A stretch of DNA of 64,000 nt from Ichthyophis bannanicus (Eukaryota > Chordata > Amphibia > Gymnophiona > Ichthyophiidae), in the NCBI GenBank assembly GCA_033557465.1, contig CM066033.1, positions 1,352,197,834 to 1,352,261,833 of the forward strand. The letters run 5' to 3'. Made by a program: the position numbers and the translations under genes. Below, piece after piece: positions 17,857 through 27,536 of this stretch; the first letter of the stretch is position 1, and each line of letters starts with the position of its first letter. The notes under the pieces were generated by a model. It made no database searches. It was not told the DNA's origin and saw only the letters and a list, made by a program, of their open reading frames with translations.

Positions 17857-19681
17857 ATGGAAAAGCCAACTAGTGGTTTTAAAAAATGTACTAAGTGTGG
17901 CGGTAACATTTCCGTCACTGACACCCAAGATTGGTGTCTAAAATGTTTAGGACCTGATCATTCTCCAACTGAATGTCTCTCCTGCATGGGGATGACCAAA
18001 AGAGGAAGACAGAACCGGGCCGCAGAGCTCGGTACCCTCTTTTCTTCAGATGCCAGATCCATTGCATCGACATCGTCAAGGGCCTCTTCTTCCTCCCATG
18101 GATCTCAGGTAACTAAACACAAAAGCCGGTCCTCAAAGGGTAGCTCTTCTGCCAAGCATCGAGAGGCCATTGGCATTGCCCTTGAGGGAATCACACCAGC
18201 AAAACAGCCCCGGTGGGAGGCTTTGGCTTTCAAAGCATCGATGGGGCTTCAGGATGTTCTCGATACCTCAACCTCGCAAGAACTACCTGTGCCATGCTCG
18301 GGGGTTCTGGCCGTTCTTACCGGTACCGACACCCAGGCATTGGCAGCGTCGATAGACCAGAGGTTTCTTGCTATCGAGCGCAGTATCGCAGCTCTTCTTC
18401 CAGCTGCGGTACCGGTGGTCCCAAGGGCACTGGTGCCGACATCGACACTGATGCCAGTACCCACACCGACGATGCCGGTACCGATGGTACCGGCCCCGGT
18501 GGGAACTCTTCCCATGTCATCTCTGGCTGGAGTGGACAAAGCGGTACCGGGTCACCTCGGTACTGACTTGATCGGTACCGGGCTCGTGCTTTGCAAGAGC
18601 ATCAGGGTTAGGAATACTCTGATTCCGAAGACTCTGACAATTCTGCTGGCACTAGAGGGTTTCTCCTAGAAGATCCCTCTTCTCCCCAACGCAGAATGTC
18701 ACCTCCAGAGGACATGTCATTTCAGGATTTCATCCGTGATATGGCCAAAGGTCTTTCGATCACAGTAGCTCCTGAAGACGAACCCAGAGCAAAGGAATTG
18801 GAAATCCTCCAATATCCTAAAGCTCCTAAGGAGGGAGCTACTCTGCCTATCCATGAAATTCTGCAAAGCTTGATGCTCAGAATGTGGGAGACACCTCTGA
18901 CTACTTCTCACTCTAGGAGACTTGATACTATGTATCGAGTTCCACCATGTCCTGGATTTCAGAAAACTCAGCTGCCACACCATTCAGTGGTAGTGGAATC
19001 AGCCATGCGTAGGATGAAAAGTGCAAAGAGGTATGCATCCAATTCTCCAGGTCGTGAATACAGGACTCTGGATGCTTTTGGACATAGAACTTTTCAAGCT
19101 TCCATGCTTTCAGCTAGGATCAGTTCATATATCCTATATATGGGAATGTTCCTCAAGGAAGTCACAGGAGACTTGGAACTTATGAGCCCATTTCTCCCAG
19201 ATGATAAGAGACAAGATTTTCTTGCACTAGTTAGACATGCTCAGGATGTCTCCAAGTTTGTCAGTCGTACAGTCTTTGACTGCTTCGAATGCATCAGCAG
19301 AACTTCTGCTATTGCCATTGGTGCACGACGGATTGCCTGGCTACAGGCATCAGACTTGGAGACTTGGGTACAGGACAAGTTAGGCAGCATTCCTTGCACG
19401 GGGGAGAATCTCTTTGGCAAGAACTGGCAGGAAAAGGCTAACGAGTTAGATGCTGACAATTCTACCTTAGATAGATTGTCAAAGTCTACAGCCACTCCAG
19501 CCAAAAGGAAGCCTTATAAAAAACCCTCTTTTAGCAAAAAAAGGAAGTTTTATCCTTCCATACCCAGCAGAGTCAGACTCCAGGTCAGGTTGCCCAAAAG
19601 GGACAAACTAGACAGCAAAAGAAACCAAAAGGCCCAAGAGCTCAACTAGCTCTCCAGGTTCAGCCCCCTCAAGGGCTTTGA
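17857..19681 (+). pseudogene. DIRS-C1 gag, one frameshift
   Basis: The ATG at 17857 opens 270 codons. The N-terminus has a Cys/His cluster, CTKC-x12-CLKC-x4-H-x4-CLSC, likely to bind zinc and common to all family C copies. A Ser-rich stretch and a Pro/Val-rich repeat region coded by repeated GGTACCG words follow. After a frameshift near 18560-18690 the frame 18696-19649 continues with MSPPEDMSFQDFIRDMAKGL, a conserved helical region, and the LAP2alpha-like block ARRIAWLQASDLETWVQ with ENLFGKNW. The C-terminus is Lys/Arg-rich and ends at PQGL in the neighbouring frame. Confidence 0.82.
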
Positions 19682-19689
19682 CTCCTTCC

Positions 19690-21500
19690 TAGAGAGCTTT
19701 GCCTTCCTGCCTCTGAGGGGTCCCCAACCCCCCAATATTCCGGGCAGGTTATGCCACTTTGTCAAAAGATGGCATCAGATAACAGTAGAAGATTGGACTT
19801 TGTCCATTGTAGGAGAGGGGTACAAACTTCATTTTCACAGCATACCCCCTCCTACAATTCTAAAGCAATTCAATTCACAAACCTCTGCAGACAATCTGCT
19901 AGATCACGAGGTCTCCACACTTCTTGCCCAAGGGGCAATAGAGGAAGTACCCATTCTTCAACAGGGTGCAGGGTTCTACTCCCCCTATTTTCTTATTCCA
20001 AAAAAAACTGGAGGACACAGACCCATTCTAGACCTCAGAGAATTGAACAAATATCTGTTTCGAGAGAAATTCAAAATGATTTCTCTAGGAACTCTTCTGC
20101 CATACCTTCGAAGCCAGGACTGGCTTTGCTCTCTAGACTTAAAGGATGCATACACTCACATTCTCATCCATCCAGATCACAGGAAATTTTTACGTTTCCT
20201 TTTCATGGGAAGACATTTCCAATACAGGGTTCTTCCTTTTGGTCTGGCTTCAGCACCAAGAGTATTCACGAAATGCATGGCAGTAGTAGCTGCATTTCTA
20301 CGAACCCTGGGGATTTTTGTCTTCCCTTACTTAGACGACTGGCTCATTCGAGCCTCCACAGTTGCAGAGGCCAGCACTGCACTGTCCCATACAATGCGAA
20401 TCCTCCAATACTTGGGACTGGTAATAAACTTCCCCAAATCTCAACTAGTTCCTTCCCAATGCCTAGAATTCAAGGGCTTTCCTTCCACAAGCCCGGTGTC
20501 TTTGCATAATGCAGCTAGCTTCCCAAGAAGCAGGCAAATCCTCCCTCACTGCTCGGGAGCTACTGCAGTTACTGGGACACATGGCATCCACAGTTCATGT
20601 AGTCCCATATTCTCGCCTCCACATGCGAGCAGCTCAGTGGACCCTCTCCACACAGTGGACACAGGCCACGGGTCATTTGTCGGACAAAATAACAATCTCT
20701 CAACGACTAATTTTGTCCCTCCAATGGTGGCAATCACTAGAAAATCTGACAGTGGGGTCTCCTTTCCATCAACCCCTCTTTCAGGCCACCCTAACAACAG
20801 ATGCATCACAGGTGGGTTGGGGAGCACACCTGAATCATCTCTCTACCCCAGGGCACCTGGACTCCACAGGAGGTTGGTTTACAGATAAACCTCCTGGAAT
20901 TAAGAGCAATTTATTTAGCTCTTCGAGTGTTCCACGCCCAGCTCAGCTACAAGACAGTCCTAGTCCAGACGGACAATCAGGTAGCCATGTTCTATGTGAA
21001 CAAGCAGGGCGGAACGGGCTCTGTCATTTATGCAATGAAGCTTTACGACTTTGGGCCCTCGCCAGAGAGCATCAAATTCACCTTCTAGTGGTATATCTTC
21101 CAGGCATTCAAAACCTTTGGGCAGACAAACTCAGTCGAGTACTGCTACCTCACGAGTGGTCACTCCACCTAGACCAGGTGGCAAAGATATTTCATCTCTG
21201 GGGCACTCCAGACATAGACCTCTTTGCAAGTCCACTGAATTCCAAACTTCCCCGGTTCTGTTCCAGGATTCCGGCGCACAACTGTCAGGCAAGGGATGCC
21301 TTCCTCCTTCACTGGGGTCAGGACTTCCTTTATGCCTTCCCACCCATTCCCCTCATCCCCAAAACACTCTTCAAGCTTCAGAGAGACTGGGGTCGCATGA
21401 TTCTCGTAGCACCACGATGACCACGCCAAATGTGGTATTCCCTGCTTCTGCATCTCTCTCAAGCGGCACCTCTGGAGTTAGGGCATGCTCCAGATCTCCT
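19690..21500 (+). pseudogene. DIRS-C1 RT / RNase H / MT-like, frameshifted
   Basis: RT in frame 19800-20500: GGHRPILDLRELNKYL, SLDLKDAYTHI, LPFGLASAPRVF and FPYLDDWLIR are all present. A frameshift near 20480 moves the frame to 20509-21420. RNase H is there (LTTDASQVGWGAH; ADKLSR) but is broken between the first Asp and the DNQVAMFY segment. The block DIDLFASPLN, YAFPPIPLIPK and MILVAPR then follows. A stop at 21418 truncates the end of the block. Confidence 0.85.
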
Positions 21501-22620
21501 TTCCCAGGAGAACGGGACGCTATGGCACCCGAATCCCCAATCCGAGCATCTCACGGCCTGGTTGCTGAAGGCTTAGACCTCCAGGATTTTAACCTGTTCC
21601 AGCAGGTAAAAGATATCCTTCAGGCTTCGAGGAAACTTTCCACAAGAAGATCTTATGCCTTCAAGTGGAAACGTTTTACTATATGGTGCTCCAAGAGGGG
21701 ATTAAACCCCCTGGTCATACCCTTAGAATTGATACTAGAGTATCTCCTTCACTTATCGAATTCTGGGTTAAAGACCAATTCGGTAAGAGTCATCTTAGTG
21801 CAATTGCAGCTTCTTATAAGCCTCTAAATGGACAACCAATTTCCTCTCATCCACTCCTATCAAGATTTATGAGAGGCCTTTTATTAACTAAACCTTCCAT
21901 CAAGCCACCACCGGTGGCATGGGATCTAAATCTAGTTTTCGGGCAGCTCATGAAGCCGCCTTTTGAGCCTTTAGCCACTGCAGCCCTTAAGTTTTTGTCC
22001 TGGAAGTTCATCTTCTTAATTGCAATCACCTCTGCCCGTCGCATTAGTGAATTGCAAGCTTTAGTGGCTGATCCTCCTTATGCTAGGTTTCATCATAAGG
22101 TTGTTCTTCGAACTCGCCCACATTTTATGCCAAAGGTGGTTTCGCTTTTTCATTTAAATCAATTTACCTTCCTGTATTTTTTCCGAGGCCTGACGCCTCT
22201 AATGCAGAAAGAAACCTTCATACTTTGGATTGTAAAAGAGCCTTGGCCTTTTACATATAAAGAACACAGCAACATAGAAAGTCCTCACAACTTTTTATAG
22301 CTTTTGACACTAGTCATTTGGGACTTCCAGTCTCCAAAAGAACTATCTAAATGGATTGCCCAATGCATATCCTTTGCTTAGGAGAGTAAGGGTCTTCCTC
22401 TTCAGGACCATGTCACAGCTCATAATGTGAGAGCCATGGCAGCTTCTATGGCTAATCTCCACTCTGTGTCTATCGATGACATTTGTCGAGCAGCCACCTG
22501 GGCTTCGGTACACACCTTCACAGCCCACTACTGCCTAGATAAAGCCTCCTGTCGGGATGCCTTCTTTGGCCAAGCTGTTCTTCAAAATCTTTCAAACCTA
22601 GACCAACTCCTGCCCACCAA
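21500..22620 (+). pseudogene. DIRS-C1 tyrosine recombinase, frameshifted
   Basis: KDILQASRKLSTRRSYAFKW starts the DNA-binding part. ITSARRISELQAL carries the box I Arg. The box II region lies near 22420 (AHNVRAMAASMA). FTAHYCLD near 22530 carries the Tyr. At least two frame changes, near 21800 and 22250-22330, plus a stop at 22381 make it non-functional. Confidence 0.82.
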
Positions 22621-22720
22621 CCCTGGTGGGATGCCAGAGATCCATGGGAGGAAGGATTCTCACCTTCGATGGTGGCACCTTCCTGGGGCTATCTCCCTGG
22701 CATCTTCAGCTAGGGAGTCC

Positions 22721-22820
22721 CCATATGTGAGGACTACATTCCTGCTTGTTCCTGGAGATAGCGTAGTTACTCACCTATAACAGGTGATCTCCGGGAACAG
22801 CAGGAATTTAGTTCTCACAA
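22721..22820 (+). repeat. DIRS-C1 internal complementary region
   Basis: Joins the complement of the left end (CCTGCTTGTTCCTGGAGAT) to the complement of the right end (AGCGTAGTTACTCACC). The predicted circle junction is GCT followed by ATCTCC, with a shared T. Confidence 0.9.
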
Positions 22821-22909
22821 CCCACCCACCTCCCCTAGGAGTTGTCTCTCTCTCTTTCTCTTTGTCTCTTTCCTCTCTCCCTCTATCCTTTAACTCAGCT
22901 ACAAACTTA

Positions 22910-23097
22910 ACTGGAGAGGGACAGTTGGAAAGGCGGGAAGGCAGTGCGCATGTGCTGAGGGATGCTCCCAAAAGCGTTCCTATTGGACGCTGGGTAGAGT
23001 TCCTGAGCAGGCTCTGTCGGTACCGACGATACCCATATGTGAGGACTAAATTCCTGCTGTTCCCGGAGATCACCTGTTACAGGTGAGTAACTATGCT
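22910..23097 (-). repeat. DIRS-C1 right terminal repeat
   Basis: Inverted copy of the left ITR, plus an outer unique segment ending CAGGTGAGTAACTATGCT that is found in all family C right ends. Confidence 0.88.
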
Positions 23098-23250
23098 TTA
23101 CATATAGTGCCGCCACTCCTTCTCTTTCTTCCTTCCCTGACTTTCCTGAATAAAGTATAGCCTGATATAATTATATCCCAGTCATGGTTGTCTGTGAACC
23201 ATCTGGGATTTTATGGGCATTTGTGCACCGCGTTCCAGATATTGCCCCTT
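23098..23250 (-). pseudogene. CR1 ORF2: endonuclease N-terminal half
   Basis: Minus strand: PRWFTDNHDWDIIISGYTLF, then EGVAALYVK adjoining the DIRS-C1 insertion site. This is the CR1 endonuclease segment preceding the piece at 17459. A stop upstream (CP*NPRWF) shows decay. Confidence 0.7.
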
Positions 23251-23339
23251 TTATACATTTCTACAAAGGTATTTGATGTTTCACTTACTTGAGGGCTTTT
23301 ACTTACTTGGGGGCTTTCTTCACCCATACCCAATGAATC

Positions 23340-23850
23340 TATTTAAAACCCTCTACAGTTGGTTAGCCTGTCTGCTGCGGATGACACTTTGACCCTTCTT
23401 GTATAGGTAGACACTATTTCTGCTCCTGCAGCCCTTGGAAGTTGATCCTATTAGGGTTGGCCCATCCACTTGGCAAGCTAGGCGACTAGGTCACAGACCT
23501 CCATGGGCGGCATGGAAAACATGGCCTGCCATCCCTTCCTGCTGCGCAGTCATGCCACGCCACACCACCACCCTCTGCTGCTGCAGACTCTGGCGGTGTT
23601 GTTGGCTTGGAGGCAGCGGCAGGCCATGTTCTTCGGCACACATGACCTGCCGCTTCTCACCCCCTGAAGTTGTGTCCGAGAGGTCAGAAGAGGCGGGGCA
23701 TGTGTGCAGAAGTACATGTCCTTCCGCTGTTACTGAGCTGCCCTCAGACCCTGCGCCAGAATCAGCAGCATCATGACAGCATGGTGAGGGGGGATGGTGG
23801 GGGCACATCAGGGCTTTTGCCTAGGGTGTCAGAAACTCTTGGGCCAGCCC
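23340..23850. other. GC-rich stretch, unassigned
   Basis: Several overlapping open frames on both strands (for example 23435-23776 + and 23491-23808 -) share His/Cys/Ser-rich composition and contain approximate internal repeats of the words ATGTCC, TGCAG and CCGCT. No domain recognised. Open frames in several phases suggest base composition, not coding. Confidence 0.4.
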
Positions 23851-23892
23851 TGCATCGCATGGTCCAAGAAACCAAAATGCCCTCAAATGAGA

Positions 23893-24985
23893 CTATCTAC
23901 GCATCCATGCATTCATTTCCAGGATGCGAGTTTCTCTGCCTTGGCATTTACCCACAACAGGAAGGATCAACGAGAACATCACCTGTGAAGCTGTCTGCTT
24001 CATCCTCTGTCCCAGAGCCATGAAATCCCTTTTGATACGCTTGAAGGGATACCTAGCAGTATAATTTGTGTTGACGAGCAACCTTGGATAATAGTAGGAT
24101 TGATGAGCCTCCGGCAAACTCTCCGTAACATCTCGAATTTTGGCACCTGGCAGATAGAATATCTTTCTGGACATCAAATCCGGTTGGCAAATAGATGCCT
24201 CAATACCCTTCAGAAGAGAATCATCTACCACCACTAGCCTTTGCTTCCTTGTGGTCAACGATTCCGCAACTTTGGGGTGTTTGAGCTCAGGTTCTTCCCT
24301 TTCCTGGCATGGTTTCACCACCTCTGGTTCTCTGCCAGATTCCTTTTATCTGTGTCCTTCTCGGCCACTGCTAACTTCAGATTTCTTCTATTCCACTTTG
24401 CTGCTCCATATGCCTGGAACAAATTACCTGAGTTGGTGCGTCGGGCTCTTTCTCTGGCCCTAATCAAATCCAGACTAAAAACCCTCATCTTTAAGGCTGC
24501 TTTTGGATCCTGATGCCCCTCACTCTTTCTTGTTCACTACTTATGTGTATCTTACCATACTCTAGTCCCCAGTTTTGCGATTTTTTTTTTCATCATCATC
24601 AGAGCTTAGTCTTTCATCTTTATGTACAGTGCCTTGTAGCACTATACAAATGATTATTAGTAGTAGCAGCAGCAGCAGGGCTGCATCCTGGTTCTTCAAT
24701 TCGAGGTTTAAAGGAGTTGGATTGTCTATTCTGCAGGATTTGGTGACTGGTGTCCAATTCTTTTCTTCTATAGCGTCCCATCTTCACCTCTGTTAAATGT
24801 ACTTCTTGCTGTCTCGCATGCTTCTCTGCCTCACCACTTCTTCTCTGAGCTCCTTCACTTGTTTCAGCTTGCAGGCATCTTGCACATGGAACCGGTCCCT
24901 CAACTAGCATCTGGCTGCCTGTCTGGACAGAGACAGAAGCTGTAACGGGGGCAACAGCTTTGGCAATACAATTTTTCACAGCCAT
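23893..24985 (-). pseudogene. CR1 ORF1 with SGNH/GDSL esterase-like domain, split by an L2 insertion
   Basis: The minus-strand frame from the ATG at 24985 gives an N-terminal part with a CARCLQAE Cys pair and basic residues. At 24690 it is split by an L2 3' end and resumes at 24297. Removing the insertion gives a continuous frame (KPRIEEPELKHPKVAES). The second part has RLVVVDDSLLKG, LPGAKIRDV and ILEMNAWMRR, matching the esterase-like domain known from CR1 ORF1 proteins. The family motif GDS at the nucleophile appears as DDS here. The frame ends at 23893, earlier than I would expect, so this copy is dead. Confidence 0.72.
24298..24689 (+). mobile_element. L2-type LINE 3' end, flanked by an 8-bp duplication
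   Basis: Encodes the L2 RT C-terminus (FAAPYAWNKLPELVRRALS, then LIKSRLKTLIFKAAF) followed by a short 3' UTR. It ends with CACTATACAAATGATTATTAG and a TAG/CAG microsatellite tail. GGTTCTTC at 24290-24297 is repeated at 24690-24697. It interrupts CR1 ORF1 in the opposite orientation. Confidence 0.82.
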
Positions 24986-25010
24986 TTTCCAATTGGTGGA
25001 GCTTTTGTAT

Positions 25011-25680
25011 CTGTTGAAGTAAACGAGAGACTTGCCAAAGTTCCTAACTTTTCCTCAGATGTCTTTCAAGAGAAAAAGCAGCTAGCTTATTTTATGTGTG
25101 TTCTAACAGCGCTATTCTATGTTCCTGTGTGTAGCTCTGCTTTCATGCTAGACATTTATTACTTTACACTAGTAAATTTTGAAGATATGTGTCTGAAGTA
25201 TGTAGATTAATGTGCTCCCTTTTTGTAAAATCAAAGCTCCTTGAAAAATGGCAAATTGTTTGTCAGCATATTAATTGGGGAGTTGCCCTATATTACAAAA
25301 ATTCTCACACAGGGTGAGTGGGAGCTGGAGTGGGAAGGGAGGGATCAAACACCTGGTGAGGTCATTGACTTAAAAAAGCTTGCTTACCTCTTTGAACCTG
25401 AAGGCTAGAAGAAGAAACAAATTGCGCTTAACAGCAGAAAAATAGCTTTACCCAAAAGAACACAAAATATTCCCCTTTTGCAATTCAGCTATAATACTTT
25501 GGTTCCACCATGATTCTGTATTTGGCTCTGCAACCTCATCTTCTGTTGAAAGCCTTCTATCTTCCTGTACATAGTTCTGTACTGTTGATTCATTGTTGCC
25601 CACATTGAGGTTGTATGAGGCTTGCTCTGTATCTTTGGGACAAATACTGAAGGGACTTCTGGTGGATGTGGCGGATAGAG
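25011..25680. other. Intron-like sequence upstream of ASCC3 exon, nothing recognised
   Basis: No supported gene. An 81-codon minus frame at 25489-25734 shows no domain. Confidence 0.45.
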
Positions 25681-25742
25681 GCAGATTAGTGGCGACAAAG
25701 AACCAATGAAAAGCCCAGGTTTCAATGTCGCCACTAATCTGC
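25681..25742. repeat. Perfect 17-bp inverted repeat with 28-nt loop
   Basis: 25681-25697 (GCAGATTAGTGGCGACA) is the exact reverse complement of 25726-25742, separated by 28 nt. It would form a stable hairpin in the ASCC3 pre-mRNA, about 590 bp before the exon. Confidence 0.9.
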
Positions 25743-25744
25743 TG

Positions 25745-26100
25745 GTAGGGGATTACAACCCACTTGTCTGGCCTGGTCTAACAGGACTCAAGGAAAGGAC
25801 ATTTACTGCTAAGTAAAATGTCACCTTAGCTGTAACAGGTGTTCTCCATGGACAGTAGGATAAACCCTCAAAAGCCTCCCTCATCCACTTGGCATTGAAT
25901 TCTACATCAGCTAGTTCAGACAACAGATCTCGTGTGGCAGCAGTCCAGAACAGGCACACAGGCATGGTCCAGCTGTTTCAAAAGCTTCCAGAAGTTGCTG
26001 GAAATTTGTTCCAGTGCAGGACTGTATTTGTAACATCACCCATATGTGAGGAGTTAGCCTGCTGGTAACACACAGCACCTACTACAGGTGACTTTGTTAT
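25745..26100 (+). mobile_element. Decayed right end of a DIRS element
   Basis: CTGTAACAGGTGTTCTCCATGGACAG near 25830 resembles the DIRS-E ICR at 41051-41080. CCCATATGTGAGGAGTTAGCC and CTACAGGTGACTTTG near 26037-26093 resemble a family C or E right terminus. Order and orientation fit a plus-strand copy reduced to its ICR and right ITR. Confidence 0.5.
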
Positions 26101-26308
26101 ATGAGAAAAAATGTGTTAAAAGCAACAAAAGAAGACGCCAAATTTTTCAAATGCACCTCCTTCTATCCTTAATCCTTGTTGACATTTGTGGCAGTAAGTG
26201 CTAGTAGCATCAGTTAATCAAAACTCTTGATATGTTTCTTGCCACTTTATATGTGTCCAGGAAATCTTTACTGTATGGTTAAGTTCTTAAAATGTAGCTT
26301 ATGGTTTT

Positions 26309-26332
26309 TTTTTTTTTTCTGTTTTTGAACAG
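26309..26332 (+). other. ASCC3: Splice acceptor and polypyrimidine tract of the ASCC3 exon
   Basis: A long T run ends in TTTTTGAACAG, with the AG at 26331-26332, directly before the conserved coding block. Confidence 0.85.
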
Positions 26333-26913
26333 TGGGATCTGAGCATGGACAAGAAGCAGTTGAAAGTGCAGCTCTATTTCTCTTCAAGATCTTTCACCTT
26401 AAGGAAAGTGTTGGTCATGATGAGACAAAAGCAATTAAGCAAATGTTTGGGCCCTTCCCATCATCATCTGCCACAGCAGCATGCGATGCCACGTGTCGGA
26501 TTATTTCTCGCTTCACAGAAGAGCAGTTTATAGCCCTTGTACAGATGTTTGAAGAAAAAATTAGTGATAACGCCAGATGTTTTGGTAAAAATATAATATT
26601 CTCTTTTGACATGTACGATTTGGATCATTCTGAGATGCTGCCAGTAAATGGTGAAACTGGTATGCAAAAACATTTCAGCTTAGATTACAGCAAATTTCAA
26701 AACAATCATTTGGCGCCCTCCCAGGGCAGCTTAGATGACTCGGATACCAGGTCACTTGGAAATGTTGATGGCTCTTTTCTGCGCTGCAAAGTGGAGAAGT
26801 ACATAATCAAAATGTTACAGGGGACCTCTGGAGGGCCAACAGTGGATGATCTCTGCTACACATTATTTGAAATGCTTGCTTCAAATAAAAGTGATGATGA
26901 ACTTCAGAATGAG
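26333..26913 (+). CDS. ASCC3: ASCC3 N-terminal coding exon (internal, partial gene)
   Basis: 581 bp encode 193 codons plus two bases of a codon split with the previous exon (phase 1 at the 5' side). The product matches the N-terminal region of activating signal cointegrator 1 complex subunit 3, upstream of its two Ski2-like helicase cassettes. KAIKQMFGPFPSSSATAA is practically identical to human, as are FSFDMYDLDH and EKY with flanking residues; DLCYTLFEMLAS and KSDDELQNE end the exon. ASCC3 is a 3'-5' DNA/RNA helicase of the ASC-1 complex. It acts in alkylation repair with ALKBH3 and in splitting stalled ribosomes, and its N-terminal region binds ASCC2. No stop or frameshift is seen. Divergence is highest around residues 100-155, where human also varies. 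Only this exon lies in the window, so the flanks are introns. Confidence 0.95.
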
Positions 26914-26919
26914 GTAGTG
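26914..26919 (+). other. ASCC3: Splice donor of the ASCC3 exon
   Basis: GAG followed by GTAGTG. GT is at the position where the ASCC3 similarity ends; reading on gives a stop within three codons. Confidence 0.8.
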
Positions 26920-27396
26920 TGAATGCATGAAGTATTTCTTCTTTATATTTGTTCCTGTTGGAAAGGCTCAATGTTGGCAATGCAGATAAGCCCGGAGACA
27001 GTCCTTTGTAGAGGAGGAAATTATTTTAGTAACTGGTTAGATCTGACATACTGCTATAGGTATAGTTGCAGCTTTCTAGAGTGCATATGATATTTTGTTC
27101 ATATAAATATTTTATTTTGTGCTCATAAAAGTAAAGTTAACAGATTATAAGAGTATGTCAAAAAGACCCTATAGTGGCCCAATGTGTAGTACAATGTGCT
27201 TGTACTGTTATAAGATTTTTTTGAAGGGTTCTAAACACTAATCCCGTGCAGTTAGGTAATGGACTCTTTGATACTTTGAATGATGTTATTTTACTATAAA
27301 AATTATAGAGATATATAAAATTTAAATTTAAAGGGAGAAATGCTTCAAATATCTACCTTTTGTTTAATGTGGTGTCATTTACTTAAACAAGCCCCT
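26920..27396 (+). other. ASCC3 intron, no other feature recognised
   Basis: AT-rich, with no coding frame and no repeat recognised before the DIRS-B left end. Confidence 0.6.
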
Positions 27397-27405
27397 TTCC
27401 AGTTC

Positions 27406-27536
27406 ATACTGCTAGACCAGTCCAGACAAACGGGTTATGCACCCCTGCCAGCAGATCTTGGAGACAGAGAATTCTACCAGAGCTCTGATAGGCTGGAGCC
27501 TGGTGATATAATCCTACTCCTAGGGGTGTGTCTCAG
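27406..27536 (+). repeat. DIRS-B left inverted terminal repeat
   Basis: 131 bp, almost perfect reverse complement of 33043-33173. Differences are confined mainly to the inner 20 bp. Confidence 0.93.

Larger units (their letters stand above)
17460..23097 (+). mobile_element. DIRS retrotransposon, family C, copy C1 (complete length, ORFs broken)
   Basis: 5638 bp from ATCAACAGG at 17460 to GCT at 23097. Ends were defined from the ICR at 22721-22820 and agree with copies C2-C5. It is inserted in the CR1 endonuclease. Joining 17459 to 23098 restores a continuous reading frame (ALYVKTNIKAIE on the minus strand), with no target-site duplication. gag has one main frameshift, and RT/RH and recombinase have a few each. 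Confidence 0.93.
16350..25010 (-). mobile_element. CR1 LINE (ORF1, endonuclease, linker), interrupted by DIRS-C1 and an L2 end
   Basis: One minus-strand CR1-clade element can be followed from ORF1 near 24985-23893, through the endonuclease at about 23250-23098 and 17459-17040, to the endonuclease-RT linker at about 16980-16350. DIRS-C1 (17460-23097) lies inside the endonuclease, and an L2 3' end (24298-24689) lies inside ORF1. Both hosts' frames are restored when the insertions are removed. The RT domain is missing to the left, where DIRS-G begins. 23340-23850 between ORF1 and the endonuclease is GC-rich and unassigned, and may be a further insertion. Confidence 0.75.

Noticed and set aside
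23435..24023. Several short ORFs in GC-rich DNA as a possible host gene
   Set aside because: Open in several phases on both strands, no domain, no splice-like edges.
26332..26922. ASCC3 block as an intronless retrocopy
   Set aside because: A good acceptor with polypyrimidine tract precedes it, a GT donor follows where similarity ends, and the codon is split at the 5' edge, so it is a normal exon.
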